From Actinacidiphila yeochonensis CN732 (GTDB lineage: Bacteria > Actinomycetota > Actinomycetes > Streptomycetales > Streptomycetaceae), in assembly GCF_000745345.1 (NCBI RefSeq), contig NZ_JQNR01000005.1:3596001-3660000 (forward strand): a DNA stretch of 64,000 nucleotides, given 5' to 3'. A program made the translations under genes and the position numbers. The notes beneath the pieces are model-generated. The model saw only the letters and a list, made by a program, of their open reading frames with translations, searched no databases and was not told where the DNA came from. Shown piece after piece: positions 17,657 to 26,100 of the stretch; the first letter of the stretch is position 1; the number at the start of each line of letters is the position of its first letter.

Positions 17657-18699
17657 ACGCCGAACAGCGCTGGCACAGCTGGCACCTGCACGTCCCCTCC
17701 AGCGACCCGGCGGTGATCGACACCGTCCTGCTGGAGTGCGTCCCCGCGGCCCTGCGGCTGGCCGGACCGTCCGCCGACGGCACCCCGCGCCCCTGGTTCT
17801 ACCTCCGCTACTGGCAGTACGGCCCGCACCTGCGGCTGCGCGTCGCCGACCTGCCGGACGGCAGGGCCGCCGAGGTGGCGGCCTCGCTGGCGGAGAGCCT
17901 GGCCCGGGTCGAGGCGGCGCTGCCCGCCGAAGGCCGCCTCACCGCCGCCGGGTACGCCCGGCTCGCCGCCCCGCTGGCCGCCCTGGGCGAGTACGGCACC
18001 AGCCTCCCGGCCGGCGAACTGCTCGCCCCCGGGGTCCACCGGGCCGAGTACCTGCCGGAGGTGGAGCGGTACGGCGGCCCGGACGCGATGGCCGCCGCCG
18101 AGGGGCTGTTCCACGTCTCCAGCGCGGTCTGCCTGCGCGCCTGCGCCGCCCGGGCCGACCACTCCGCCCGGGCCGACCACTCCGCCCGTTCCGGCCGCGG
18201 CCGGACCCTGCTGGACGGGCTCGAACTGCTCGCCGCGGTCCTGCCCGCCTGGCCCGACCCGGAGGAGTTCCTGCGGTCCAACACGGCCGGTTGGCGCGTC
18301 CTGCTGGACGCCCCGCCACCCGATCCGGCCGTCCTCGACGCCAAGGCCGAGGTGCTGAGGCCGTGCGCCCCCGCCCTGCGGCGGCTCGCCGCAGGGGAAC
18401 CCGGCCGCTGGTCGCCGCTGACCCGGCGGCTCACCACCGCCACCGCCGCCCTGACCGCCGGACTCGGCCCCGGCCGGGCCCGCCAGATTCTCGGCTCCCA
18501 CCTGCACATGGCCCACAACCGGCTCGGCCTCGGACTGGCCGCCGAGTCGCAGCTGGCCGGAATTCTCCTACGTCTGGGCATCGTTGATCACATCTCAGGC
18601 AATGCCGGGAGTGATTGCGCCTACACTGGCCCGCCGAGCCCGGAGCCGTCCGGGACCGGCCGCACCGCGGGGGCCGGCTTTCCGCCGGAGCAGCACTGA
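17653..18699 (+). CDS. LanB C-terminal-type (elimination) protein
   Basis: This 348-residue protein has the canonical start of the thiopeptide-type biosynthesis domain: WHSWHLHVPSSDP, then RPWFYLRYWQYGPHLRLRVAD at about residues 45-65. A second conserved stretch, ILGSHLHMAHNRLGL, lies near 280. In split LanB systems this domain removes the glutamyl group to leave Dha/Dhb. It may alternatively be the pyridine synthase, with the 351-residue protein at 8745-9800 in the other role. ATG 17653 overlaps the dehydrogenase stop. Residues about 170-183 carry a tandem ARADHS duplication. The last ~40 residues are low-complexity. Confidence 0.78.
   Translation: MNAEQRWHSWHLHVPSSDPAVIDTVLLECVPAALRLAGPSADGTPRPWFYLRYWQYGPHLRLRVADLPDGRAAEVAASLAESLARVEAALPAEGRLTAAGYARLAAPLAALGEYGTSLPAGELLAPGVHRAEYLPEVERYGGPDAMAAAEGLFHVSSAVCLRACAARADHSARADHSARSGRGRTLLDGLELLAAVLPAWPDPEEFLRSNTAGWRVLLDAPPPDPAVLDAKAEVLRPCAPALRRLAAGEPGRWSPLTRRLTTATAALTAGLGPGRARQILGSHLHMAHNRLGLGLAAESQLAGILLRLGIVDHISGNAGSDCAYTGPPSPEPSGTGRTAGAGFPPEQH
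18148..18183 (+). repeat. 18-base in-frame tandem duplication
   Basis: Two exact copies of gcccgggccgaccactcc lie inside the LanB-C gene and add six residues (ARADHS) without breaking the frame. Confidence 0.8.
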
Positions 18700-18736
18700 A
18701 GACTCAGAGATGCCCACACGACGGAGAGGGTGTCAC

Positions 18737-19471
18737 ATGACCCTGGATTCCAGCGGGATCGCGCAACCGGCACAGTTCCCCGCTGTCCGAGCCTCCATGA
18801 TGGTCCGCGCGGCGGCGGACGGGCTCCCCCGGTACGAGAGCGCCACCGGAAGACGCGCGGTCGGCGCCACCCTGGCCGACCTGCTGCGGGGCGCCCGGAA
18901 CGCGCTGATCTGGCAGCGCAGCCCCGGGGAGGCGGCCCTCGACCTGTGGGACTTCGCGCTCACCTGGCACGACCTCGACCGCCGTGCCCTGTTCGACCCG
19001 GAGGCCCTGTGCAGCTGCCGCGAGCAGCTGGCCGGACACCCGCTCGCGGAACACGTCCGGGTCGCCGAGAGCGGCGGCGAGCTCGAACGGCGGCTCGACG
19101 CCGTCCTGGTGGTGGACCGCCGGGTCGCCGCCCTGCTGCCCCGCACCCCCGAGAGCGAACCGCCCACCCTGGTGATCGGGGACGCCGCGGTCGCCGAGGC
19201 GGTCGCGGCCGCCTTCGACCTGGTCTGGCCGTCCGCCCGCTGCCTGCGTCCGGCCAACCCGATCGACGAGATGCTGGAGAGCAACCTGAAGCGCGAGATC
19301 ATCCGCAGGCTGGTCGGAGGGGAGAAGGACGAGACCATCGCCCGCAGCCTCAACGTCTCGCTGCGCACCTGTCGCCGCCACATCGCCGACATCATGAGCG
19401 CCACGGACGCGGTCAGCCGCTTCCAGGCCGGCTTCCGGATCGGCCAGGACACCCGGGCGGTGGCATGGTGA
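18737..19471 (+). CDS. LuxR-type regulator with phospholipase-D-like effector domain
   Basis: This 244-residue protein starts at ATG 18737, preceded by GGAGAGG. Residues about 75-175 form an effector-like domain (LDAVLVVDRRVAALLPRT, VAEAVAAAFDLVW) seen in actinobacterial LuxR regulators with a PLD-like sensor. The C-terminus is a LuxR helix-turn-helix: REIIRRLVGGEKDETIARSL then VSLRTCRRHIADIM. It is probably the cluster's pathway-specific regulator, acting at the divergent promoter 8039-8404; that target is inferred. Its end overlaps the exporter ATPase start. A helix-turn-helix-less relative of the effector domain lies at 21301-21831. Confidence 0.8.
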   Translation: MTLDSSGIAQPAQFPAVRASMMVRAAADGLPRYESATGRRAVGATLADLLRGARNALIWQRSPGEAALDLWDFALTWHDLDRRALFDPEALCSCREQLAGHPLAEHVRVAESGGELERRLDAVLVVDRRVAALLPRTPESEPPTLVIGDAAVAEAVAAAFDLVWPSARCLRPANPIDEMLESNLKREIIRRLVGGEKDETIARSLNVSLRTCRRHIADIMSATDAVSRFQAGFRIGQDTRAVAW

Positions 19472-20484
19472 GCGGTGCCCCCCGGCACGGCGCTCCTCAC
19501 CACGACGCGTCCCCGCACGACGCGTCCCCGCACGACGCGTCCCCGCACGACGCGTCCCCGCACGACGCCTCGGCGGGCGGCGCCGCGGCGGGCGGTGTCC
19601 GGCTGGACGGGGTCGAGAAGGCGTTCGGCGACGTCCGCGCCGTGGACGGGATCAGCCTCGACCTGCGGCCGGGGCGGCTCACCGCCCTGCTCGGCCCCAA
19701 CGGCGCGGGCAAGACCACCGTCATGGACCTGATCCTCGGCCTGCAGACCGCCGACCGCGGCGGGGTCACCGTCCTCGGCGGCACCCCGGCGGACGCCGCC
19801 GCCCGCGGCGAGGTCGGCGCGGTGCTCCAGGACGGCGGGCTGCTGCCCGACCTCACCGTCACCGAGACGCTGCGCTACGTCGCGTCGCTGCACCACGACC
19901 CGCTGCCGGTCCCCGAAGCCCTCGAACTGGCCGGCCTCCGGGCGGTCGCCCGCCGCCGGGTCGGCGCCTGCTCCGGCGGCGAACGGCGGCGGCTGCACTT
20001 CGCGCTGGCCCTGCTCGGCCGTCCCCGCCTGCTGGTCCTCGACGAGCCCACCGCCGGCCTGGACGTCACCGGCCGCCGCCAGTTCTGGGACGCCGTGGGC
20101 CGGCTCCCCGGCCGCCCCACCGTCCTGTTCGCCACCCACCACCTCGACGAGGCCGAGCGGTACGCGGAACAGGTGGTGGTGATCGCCGCCGGCCGGGTCG
20201 CCGCCGAGGGCACCCCCGCCGAGATCCGCGGCCACGCCGCCGGCCGGGTGGTGCGCGTGCACTGGCCGGACGCCGACCTGGCCGCGCTGCGCGCGCTGCC
20301 CGCCGTGGAGCGGGTCGACCAGCACGGCCCCACCGTCACCGTCCGCACCCGGGACTCCGACCTGGTGGTGCGCCACCTCGCCGGAACGGCCGCCCGCGAG
20401 ATCGAGGTGGGCTCCGCCGGCCTGGAGGAGGCGTTCCTCGCCCTCGCCGCGGCCGTCCCCCCGCCCGCCCGCGCCCAGGACTGA
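19465..20484 (+). CDS. ABC transporter ATP-binding protein
   Basis: This 339-residue ATPase has Walker A GPNGAGKTT, signature SGGERRRLHFALAL, Walker B LLVLDEPTAGLD and the switch region FATHHLDEAE. It starts at ATG 19465 (or GTG 19468), overlapping the regulator stop. The first ~40 residues are a poorly conserved extension built from a repeated HDASP pentapeptide (five copies). It pairs with the permease downstream and forms the second export system of the RiPP cluster, besides 6315-8038. Confidence 0.87.
   Translation: MVSGAPRHGAPHHDASPHDASPHDASPHDASPHDASAGGAAAGGVRLDGVEKAFGDVRAVDGISLDLRPGRLTALLGPNGAGKTTVMDLILGLQTADRGGVTVLGGTPADAAARGEVGAVLQDGGLLPDLTVTETLRYVASLHHDPLPVPEALELAGLRAVARRRVGACSGGERRRLHFALALLGRPRLLVLDEPTAGLDVTGRRQFWDAVGRLPGRPTVLFATHHLDEAERYAEQVVVIAAGRVAAEGTPAEIRGHAAGRVVRVHWPDADLAALRALPAVERVDQHGPTVTVRTRDSDLVVRHLAGTAAREIEVGSAGLEEAFLALAAAVPPPARAQD
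19501..19575 (+). repeat. 15-base tandem repeat (VNTR) inside the ATPase gene
   Basis: Four exact copies of CACGACGCGTCCCCG (19501-19560) plus a degenerate fifth encode HDASP repeats at the protein N-terminus. Unit length is a multiple of three, so copy-number change would keep the frame. Confidence 0.85.
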
Positions 20485-20493
20485 GAGGCCCCG

Positions 20494-21249
20494 TTGTCCC
20501 TGCCGCTCTCCGCCGGCTCACCGCTGCGCGGCTGCAACCGGACCGTGCTCGCCCTGGAGATCCGCCGGGTGCTGCGCAACGTGCGCACCGTGGTGCTGGT
20601 GGTCGTGATGCCGACGTCCTTCTTCCTGCTCTACGGACTGCCCAGCCGGGCGTCCGGCGGGCGGCCGGCGGCCCAGACGATGGTCAGCATGGCCGCCTAC
20701 GGCGCGATGGTGGGCGCGGCGGGCTGCGGCGCGGGCGTCGCCGTGGAACGGGCCCTCGGCTGGCAGCGCCAGCTGCGGCTCACGCCGATGCGCCCGCTCG
20801 CCCAGGTCGCCGTCAAGGCGGTCACCGCGATGGTGCTCGGACTGGTCTCGGTGGCGGCCGAGTTCGTCCTCGGCGCGGCCTTCGGCGTCCGGCTCGGCTG
20901 GGGCCGGTGGCTGCTCGCCGCCGCGGCGGCCTGGCTGCCCGCGCTGCTGTTCGCCGTCCTCGGCCTGCTCTGCGGGCTGCTGCTGCCCGCCGCGAACGTG
21001 ATGCAGCTGGCCGGCCCCGGCCTCGCGCTGCTCGCCGTCTTCGGCGGCCTCTTCGTCCCGCTGGAGGTGCTGCCGCGCCGGCTCCGGGACATCGCGCCGT
21101 TCACCCCGGCGTACGGCCCGGGCGCGCTCGCCCGGGCCGCGGTGTCCGGCGGTGGCGTCCTGGTCCCGGTACTCGGCCAGGCCGCCTGGACGGTCCTGTT
21201 CGGAGCCCTGGCGGTCCGGCGGCTGCGCCGCGACATCCGCCGGACCTGA
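20494..21249 (+). CDS. ABC-2 type transporter permease
   Basis: This 251-residue membrane protein probably starts at TTG 20494, after GAGAGG. It has about six hydrophobic segments, for example TVVLVVVMPTSFFLLYGL, GAMVGAAGCGAGVAVERAL and LLAVFGGLFVPLEVLPRRL. The stretch LEVLPRRLRDIAPFTPAYG is a typical DrrB/ABC-2 signature. It lies nine bases after the ATPase at 19465-20484 and would form its membrane channel. Role: export of, or immunity to, the RiPP. It is the last gene of the rightward operon; a hairpin follows. Confidence 0.85.
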   Translation: MSLPLSAGSPLRGCNRTVLALEIRRVLRNVRTVVLVVVMPTSFFLLYGLPSRASGGRPAAQTMVSMAAYGAMVGAAGCGAGVAVERALGWQRQLRLTPMRPLAQVAVKAVTAMVLGLVSVAAEFVLGAAFGVRLGWGRWLLAAAAAWLPALLFAVLGLLCGLLLPAANVMQLAGPGLALLAVFGGLFVPLEVLPRRLRDIAPFTPAYGPGALARAAVSGGGVLVPVLGQAAWTVLFGALAVRRLRRDIRRT

Positions 21250-21271
21250 CGGCGGGTCGACCGGCTGGTCC

Positions 21272-21294
21272 GGCGGCGGACCCGCTCCGCCGCC
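21272..21294. terminator. Hairpin between convergent genes
   Basis: GGCGGCGGA (21272-21280) pairs with TCCGCCGCC (21286-21294) around five bases. It sits between the stops of the permease and the leftward gene at 21301 and may terminate both. Confidence 0.6.
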
Positions 21295-21300
21295 CGGCGT

Positions 21301-21831
21301 TCACAGCGGCTCGGCGGTCTCCCAGAGCATGTCGGCCAGATGGTGCGCGACCCGCGCGGCCGACCGCTCCGCCACCTGCAGCACCTCGGCCTGGCCGGCC
21401 GGCGTCTCCCGCGCCGATCCCAGCAGGACCACGGCGTCCGCCAGCAGCATCGGCTGCACCGGGCCCGGCACCGCCCGCAGGGACACCCCGGCCTCCTGCA
21501 GGCCGGCCAGCGCGGTCCACTCCGCCGACCTCTCGGCCCGCCACGGCCGTTTGCCGCCCAGCAGCAGCCGGACGTCCCTTCCCCCGCGGGCGCTGTCGGC
21601 GAGCACCCCGGTCAGCGGGCCCAGCCCGAAGCCCCGGTCGGCCGGGCCGTCCGCCGGCGATAACAGGACGATCCGCTGCCGGGCCCGCGCCACCGCCGCG
21701 GCCACTTGCCGGGCCACGCTCTCCCGGCCTCCGAGGCCGCGCGGCTCCGGCGCGCCGAAGGCGGTCTCCAAGGAGCGGGCCCAGCTGTAGGTGGCCTCGA
21801 CGAGTTCTCCGGTCTGATCGGGTGAGATCAA
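21301..21831 (-). CDS. PLD-like effector-domain protein lacking a helix-turn-helix
   Basis: From TTG 21831 (ribosome site AGAGGGGG), this 176-residue protein reads LISPDQTGELVEATYSWA, then RIVLLSPADGPADRGFGLG and a C-terminal half RAVPGPVQPMLLADAVVLLG ending HHLADMLWETAEPL. That half resembles the effector region of the LuxR regulator at 18737-19471 (LDAVLVVDRRVAALLP and VAAAFDLVW). No DNA-binding helix-turn-helix follows. It may be a regulator accessory or a truncated regulator. Function is unproven; it marks the right side of the RiPP cluster. Confidence 0.55.
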   Translation of the reverse strand: MISPDQTGELVEATYSWARSLETAFGAPEPRGLGGRESVARQVAAAVARARQRIVLLSPADGPADRGFGLGPLTGVLADSARGGRDVRLLLGGKRPWRAERSAEWTALAGLQEAGVSLRAVPGPVQPMLLADAVVLLGSARETPAGQAEVLQVAERSAARVAHHLADMLWETAEPL

Positions 21832-22149
21832 GGAAACCCCCTCTGTCTTTTCGAGACCTTCACAAGGATTATGCAGAGTCGGGGCGGTCGGATGAGTGAA
21901 TGTCGGGGATTCGCGCCTCGCCGGCCGGTGATTTGGTGACGCGTGCACATAAGTATGCCGCTCGGCGCTTCCGCCGTCTCGGAGATGAGGTCGGGACGTC
22001 GGCCGATTCGTCGCCGGGCGGGTGTCCGAGGCGAGTCGAAGGGTGCGGCGGGCTGGGTGCTCGACGGCTTTGACGAGGTCCGGAGCGTCCCGGCGCCCGG
22101 GGTGCGGGGGTCTGCCGCGGCGGAGGTCGGTCCGGGTCGGCGGGTGACG

Positions 22150-22301
22150 AGTTCGGCGGGTCGCAATTCCGCGGTGGGTTTGTTCCGCGAGATGACGTGG
22201 CGGCGGACCATGTCGCCCTGGTTCTTGTGGTGGGTGTGGCCGGTGCAGTCCAGGGTGAAGCAGCGCAGGGAGGTGAACCGGCTTTTGAAACGGTTGGGTC
22301 A
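22150..22301 (-). mobile_element. IS630-like transposase 3' remnant
   Basis: Read on the minus strand, the segment gives RFTSLRCFTLDCTGHTHHKN followed by QGDMVRRHVISRNKPTAELR. This resembles the C-terminus of IS630-family transposases of actinomycetes (ALRYFTLDGTDH… then MIRRYIxWRN…). An in-frame stop lies just upstream, and no further transposase homology or terminal repeats were seen. It is therefore a decayed fragment. Recognition is from memory of the family. Confidence 0.5.
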
Positions 22302-22668
22302 GAAGGAGTTCATCGGTGCGGGCGATTTCCATGGTGTTTGCATCTGCCTGTGCCGCAACCGGCCGGACGTTTTTGTCCGGCCCGTGGCCGGCCGTCGCGA
22401 AGCCTGTGCCGCCGGCCGAGGCCGGCCTCGCGGCGCGGTCCGGTGCCACCGCGGGCGCCTGGCGCGGCTCCGCTCCGGCGGGACGGACGGCGGCTTCGGA
22501 CTCCCGGGCCCGGACCGTGTCGGCGCGGACCGTGTCGGCGTGGACGGCATGGGCGCGGGGGAGAGGCACCGGAGTGGGGGCGGGGAGCGGGGAGGACGAG
22601 AGGAGGGGCCGCCCGGTGGTGGGGGCTCCCGGCTCTCTCCGGGGCGGGACTTTCGACGACGTCGATCA

Positions 22669-22708
22669 GAAACGTTCGCGGGTGATCGCGGCGGCGCGCG
22701 AACGTTTC
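22669..22708. promoter_or_regulatory. Paired GAAACGTTCG / CGAACGTTTC boxes upstream of GH3
   Basis: GAAACGTTCGCG (22669-22680) and CGCGAACGTTTC (22697-22708) form a perfect 12-base inverted repeat with a 16-base spacer. Each arm is a near-palindrome of the type bound by LacI-family xylan/cello-oligosaccharide regulators, close to the CGAAAGTTTCG boxes at 31362-31392. Confidence 0.5.
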
Positions 22709-22896
22709 GGACGATGTCGGCCTGTGGGCGGAAGTTGCACACGATAGAGGCGCGTGGCGGTGGTCGACGGCCACCTTTAGTCATATCGAGGCTGTCGCCC
22801 AGGTGCCCGGGGTGCACCCCGTCGAATCGCCGGATCTCCTTGTCAGGGAACTTTTCTGACGCTCCGTACGAGTCTGCGGGAGCTCTGAAGGATGTC

Positions 22897-22924
22897 TTGA
22901 CTTTTGCTCACAGGAAGCTAAACA
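22897..22924 (+). promoter_or_regulatory. Predicted promoter of the GH3 beta-xylosidase gene
   Basis: TTGACT (22897-22902), a 16-base spacer and TAAACA (22919-22924) form a reasonable sigma-70-type promoter. It lies about 260 bases before the ATG, leaving a long leader that contains a palindrome. Confidence 0.45.
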
Positions 22925-22990
22925 GTGTGTGAGCCAGTTTTCGTCAGTTCGGTGGGCCGCCGCGACGCGCGGTGCTTCGCGGGTGAAGGA

Positions 22991-23002
22991 GACAACGTTG
23001 TC
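22991..23002. promoter_or_regulatory. GACAACGTTGTC palindrome, LacI-type operator candidate
   Basis: This perfect 12-base palindrome lies downstream of the predicted promoter, a position suited to repression. It overlaps a 14-base direct repeat, GTGAAGGAGACAAC (22983-22996), whose second copy (23172-23185) is the ribosome site of the GH3 gene. Confidence 0.5.
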
Positions 23003-23186
23003 AGCTCGACGTTCCAGCTGGCATGGCCTCAGCCGGGGTGCCGCCCCGGGCCCTGGCAGCCTCCGCCTCGCTCCCGGCTTCTCGAACCACCCGTGACCGT
23101 GTACTCCGCGCACGCCACCACCACCGGTGCCGGCGCGCTCCCCATGACCCTGTGTCCCAGCGACGCATGACGTGAAGGAGACAACC

Positions 23187-26100
23187 ATGCACTCCCGAAG
23201 ACTCCGAAAATCAGCCGGACGGCTGCTGGCCGTGGCGATAGCGGTGACCGTGGTCGCCGGCCTGCCGGCGGTGGCGCAGGCGAGCGCGGGGGGTTCGGCG
23301 CAGTCCGTCGCCTCGACGCAGCCGATCTACCTGGACACCCACTACTCGTTCGCCGAGCGGGCGGCCGACCTGGTGTCGCGGATGACGCTGGCCGAGAAGG
23401 TGGGGCAGCTCCAGACCAACGACGCGCCGGCCATCCCGCGGCTCGGGGTCCAGAAGTACACCTACTGGAGCGAGGGCCAGCACGGCATCAACCGGCTCGG
23501 CGCCGACACCGCCGCGGGCGGCCAGGGCGAGCTCGACGTGACGGCGACCAGCTTCCCGGTCAACTTCGCGTCCACGATGTCCTGGGACCCGGAGCTGACC
23601 TACCAGGAGACCACGGCCGTCTCGGACGAGGCGCGCGGGTTCCTCGACAAGTCCCTCTGGGGGACCGGGCAGAACAACCTCGGCCCGTCCGCCTCGGACT
23701 ACGGCGACCTCACCTTCTGGGCGCCGACGGTCAACATGGACCGCGACCCGCGCTGGGGCCGGACCAACGAGTCGTTCGGCGAGGACACCTACCTGGCGTC
23801 CACGATGGCCGACGCGTTCGTCGACGGCTACCAGGGCGAGACGATCACCGGCAAGCAGCAGACCCCGTACCTGAAGGTCGCCGCGACCGCCAAGCACTAC
23901 GTGCTGAACAACGACGAGAACAGCCGCCACACCCAGAGCGCGAACACCACCGACGCGAACATCAGGGACTACTACACCAAGCAGTTCGCCAGCCTGGTGC
24001 AGGACGCGCACGTGTCCGGCGTGATGACGTCGTACAACGCGGTGAACGGCACGCCGGCGCCCGCGGACACCTACACGGTGAACGAACTGCTCCAGGCGAC
24101 CTACGGGTTCGGCGGGTACACCACCTCCGACTGCGGCGCGGTCGGCGACGTCTACTCCTCCGGCAGCCACGACTGGGCACCGCCGGGGTGGACGACCAAC
24201 GGCACGACCTGGACGAACACCACCACCGGCAAGCAGATCTCCGCGTCGGCGGGCGGCCAGGCGTACGCGCTGCGGGCCGGCACCCAGCTGAACTGCGCCG
24301 GCGGTGAGCTGACCACGCAGAACATCGACGCGGCGATCTCGCTGGGCCTGCTGAGCCCCGGGGTGATCGACGGCGCGCTGACGAAGCTGTTCACCGTCCG
24401 GATGGAGACCGGCGAGTTCGACCCCGCCGGCAAGGTCGCCTACACCAAGATCACCAAGGACCAGATCGAGTCGCCCGCGCACCAGGCGCTGGCCACGAAG
24501 ATCGCCGCGCAGGACCTGGTGCTGCTGCAGAACAACAAGGTCTCCGGCACCTCCTCCCCGCTGCTGCCGGCCAACCCCGCCAAGCTGAAGAACATCGTCA
24601 TCGTCGGCAACCTGGCGAACACGACGACGCTCGGCGGCTACTCCGGCCAGCCGACCCACAAGGTCGACGCCGTGCAGGGGATCACCGCGGCGGTCAAGGC
24701 GGCCAACCCGTCCGCCACGGTCACTTTCGACGGCTGCGGCACCTCGACGACCGTCACCACGCCCGCCGCGTGCTCGGCCGCGACGCAGGCCGCCGCCAAG
24801 ACGGCGGACCTGGTGATCGTCGTCGCCGGCTCGGACCTCAGCGTGGCCGACGAGGGCACGGACCGTTCGACGCTGGCCCTGCCCGGCAACTACGACTCGC
24901 TGGTCAGCCAGGTCGCCGCCATCGGCAACCCGCGCACGGCGCTGGTCATGCAGGCCGACGGCCCGTACGACATCCAGGACGCCCAGAAGGACTTCCCGGC
25001 GATCGTGTTCAGCGGCTACAACGGCGAGAACCAGGGCACGGCACTCGCCCAGGTGCTCTTCGGCCAGCAGAACCCCTCCGGGCACCTGGACTTCACCTGG
25101 TACGCGGACGACTCGCAGCTCCCGTCGATGGACAACTACGGGATCACCCCGTCCCAGACCGGCGGGCTCGGCCGTACGTACATGTACGCCACCGGCAAGC
25201 CGACCTACCCGTTCGGATACGGCCTGTCCTACTCCACGTTCGCCTACTCCCACGTGAAGGCCGGACCCGGCTCCGTCTCCGCCGACGGCACGGTGAAGGT
25301 CGGCTTCGACGTCACCAACACCGGCACGGCCGCCGGTTCGACGGTCGCCCAGCTCTACGCCGCGCCGCAGTTCACGGTGCCCGGCACGGAGCTGCCGAAG
25401 GAGCAGCTGGCCGGGTTCCAGAAGACGGCGGTGCTCGCGCCGGGTAAGACCCAGCACGTCACGCTGTCCGTCAAGGTCTCCGACCTCAGCGCGTGGGACG
25501 AGAGCGCCCTGAAGCAGGTCGTCCACGACGGCGCGTACCAGTTCCGCGTCGGGCCCGACTCCGCCACGGTGGCCGGCTCCGGCACGGTCCGGGTCAAGGG
25601 CGCCATCACCCCGAAGGTGCAGACGGTCACCGTCCAGCCGGGCCAGGTCGTCTTCAACGCCGGCGACACGCTGAACCTCGACGCCGCCAACCCGTGGATC
25701 GCGCCCGACACCGACTCCTCGCTGGAGCAGAACCACGCGACCGCGGACAACATCGTCGAAGCGGCCGACAACGACCAGTCGTTCGCCGACCTGTCGAAGG
25801 CCCACGTCACCTACCGCAGCACCGACCCGAAGGTCGCCACGGTCAACGGCAAGGGCGTGGTCACCATGCGCGCACCCGGCGCCGCGAGCATCGAGGTGAC
25901 GGTGAACGGCGTGACCGGCACCGCCCCGATCGTGGTGCACAGCCCGTTCGCCCTGCAGTCGGCGAGCGTCGTGCAGCCGAACTCCACCATCACCGCGACC
26001 GCGACCTTCACCAACACCAGCGCGCAGGCCGTCCACGGCCTCGCGGTGAACCTGGCCACGCCGAGCGGCTGGACGGCGACGGCGACGTCACCGGTCTCGC

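Larger units (their letters stand above)
21832..23186. other. 1.35-kb region without an intact gene
   Basis: I see no credible complete gene here; open frames on both strands are of low quality. It holds the remnant of an IS630-like transposase and, toward the right, regulatory palindromes and a promoter for the GH3 gene (listed separately). It separates the RiPP cluster from the hemicellulose locus. Confidence 0.6.

Noticed and set aside
19501..19575. Possible CRISPR-like array
   Set aside because: The repeats are directly adjacent with no spacers, in frame within an ATPase gene. It is a coding tandem repeat.
21943..22932. A 329-codon plus-strand frame and overlapping minus-strand frames in the 21.8-23.2 kb gap
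   Set aside because: No recognisable domain, no ribosome site, changing composition along the frame. Only the minus-strand IS630-like piece has a family signature.
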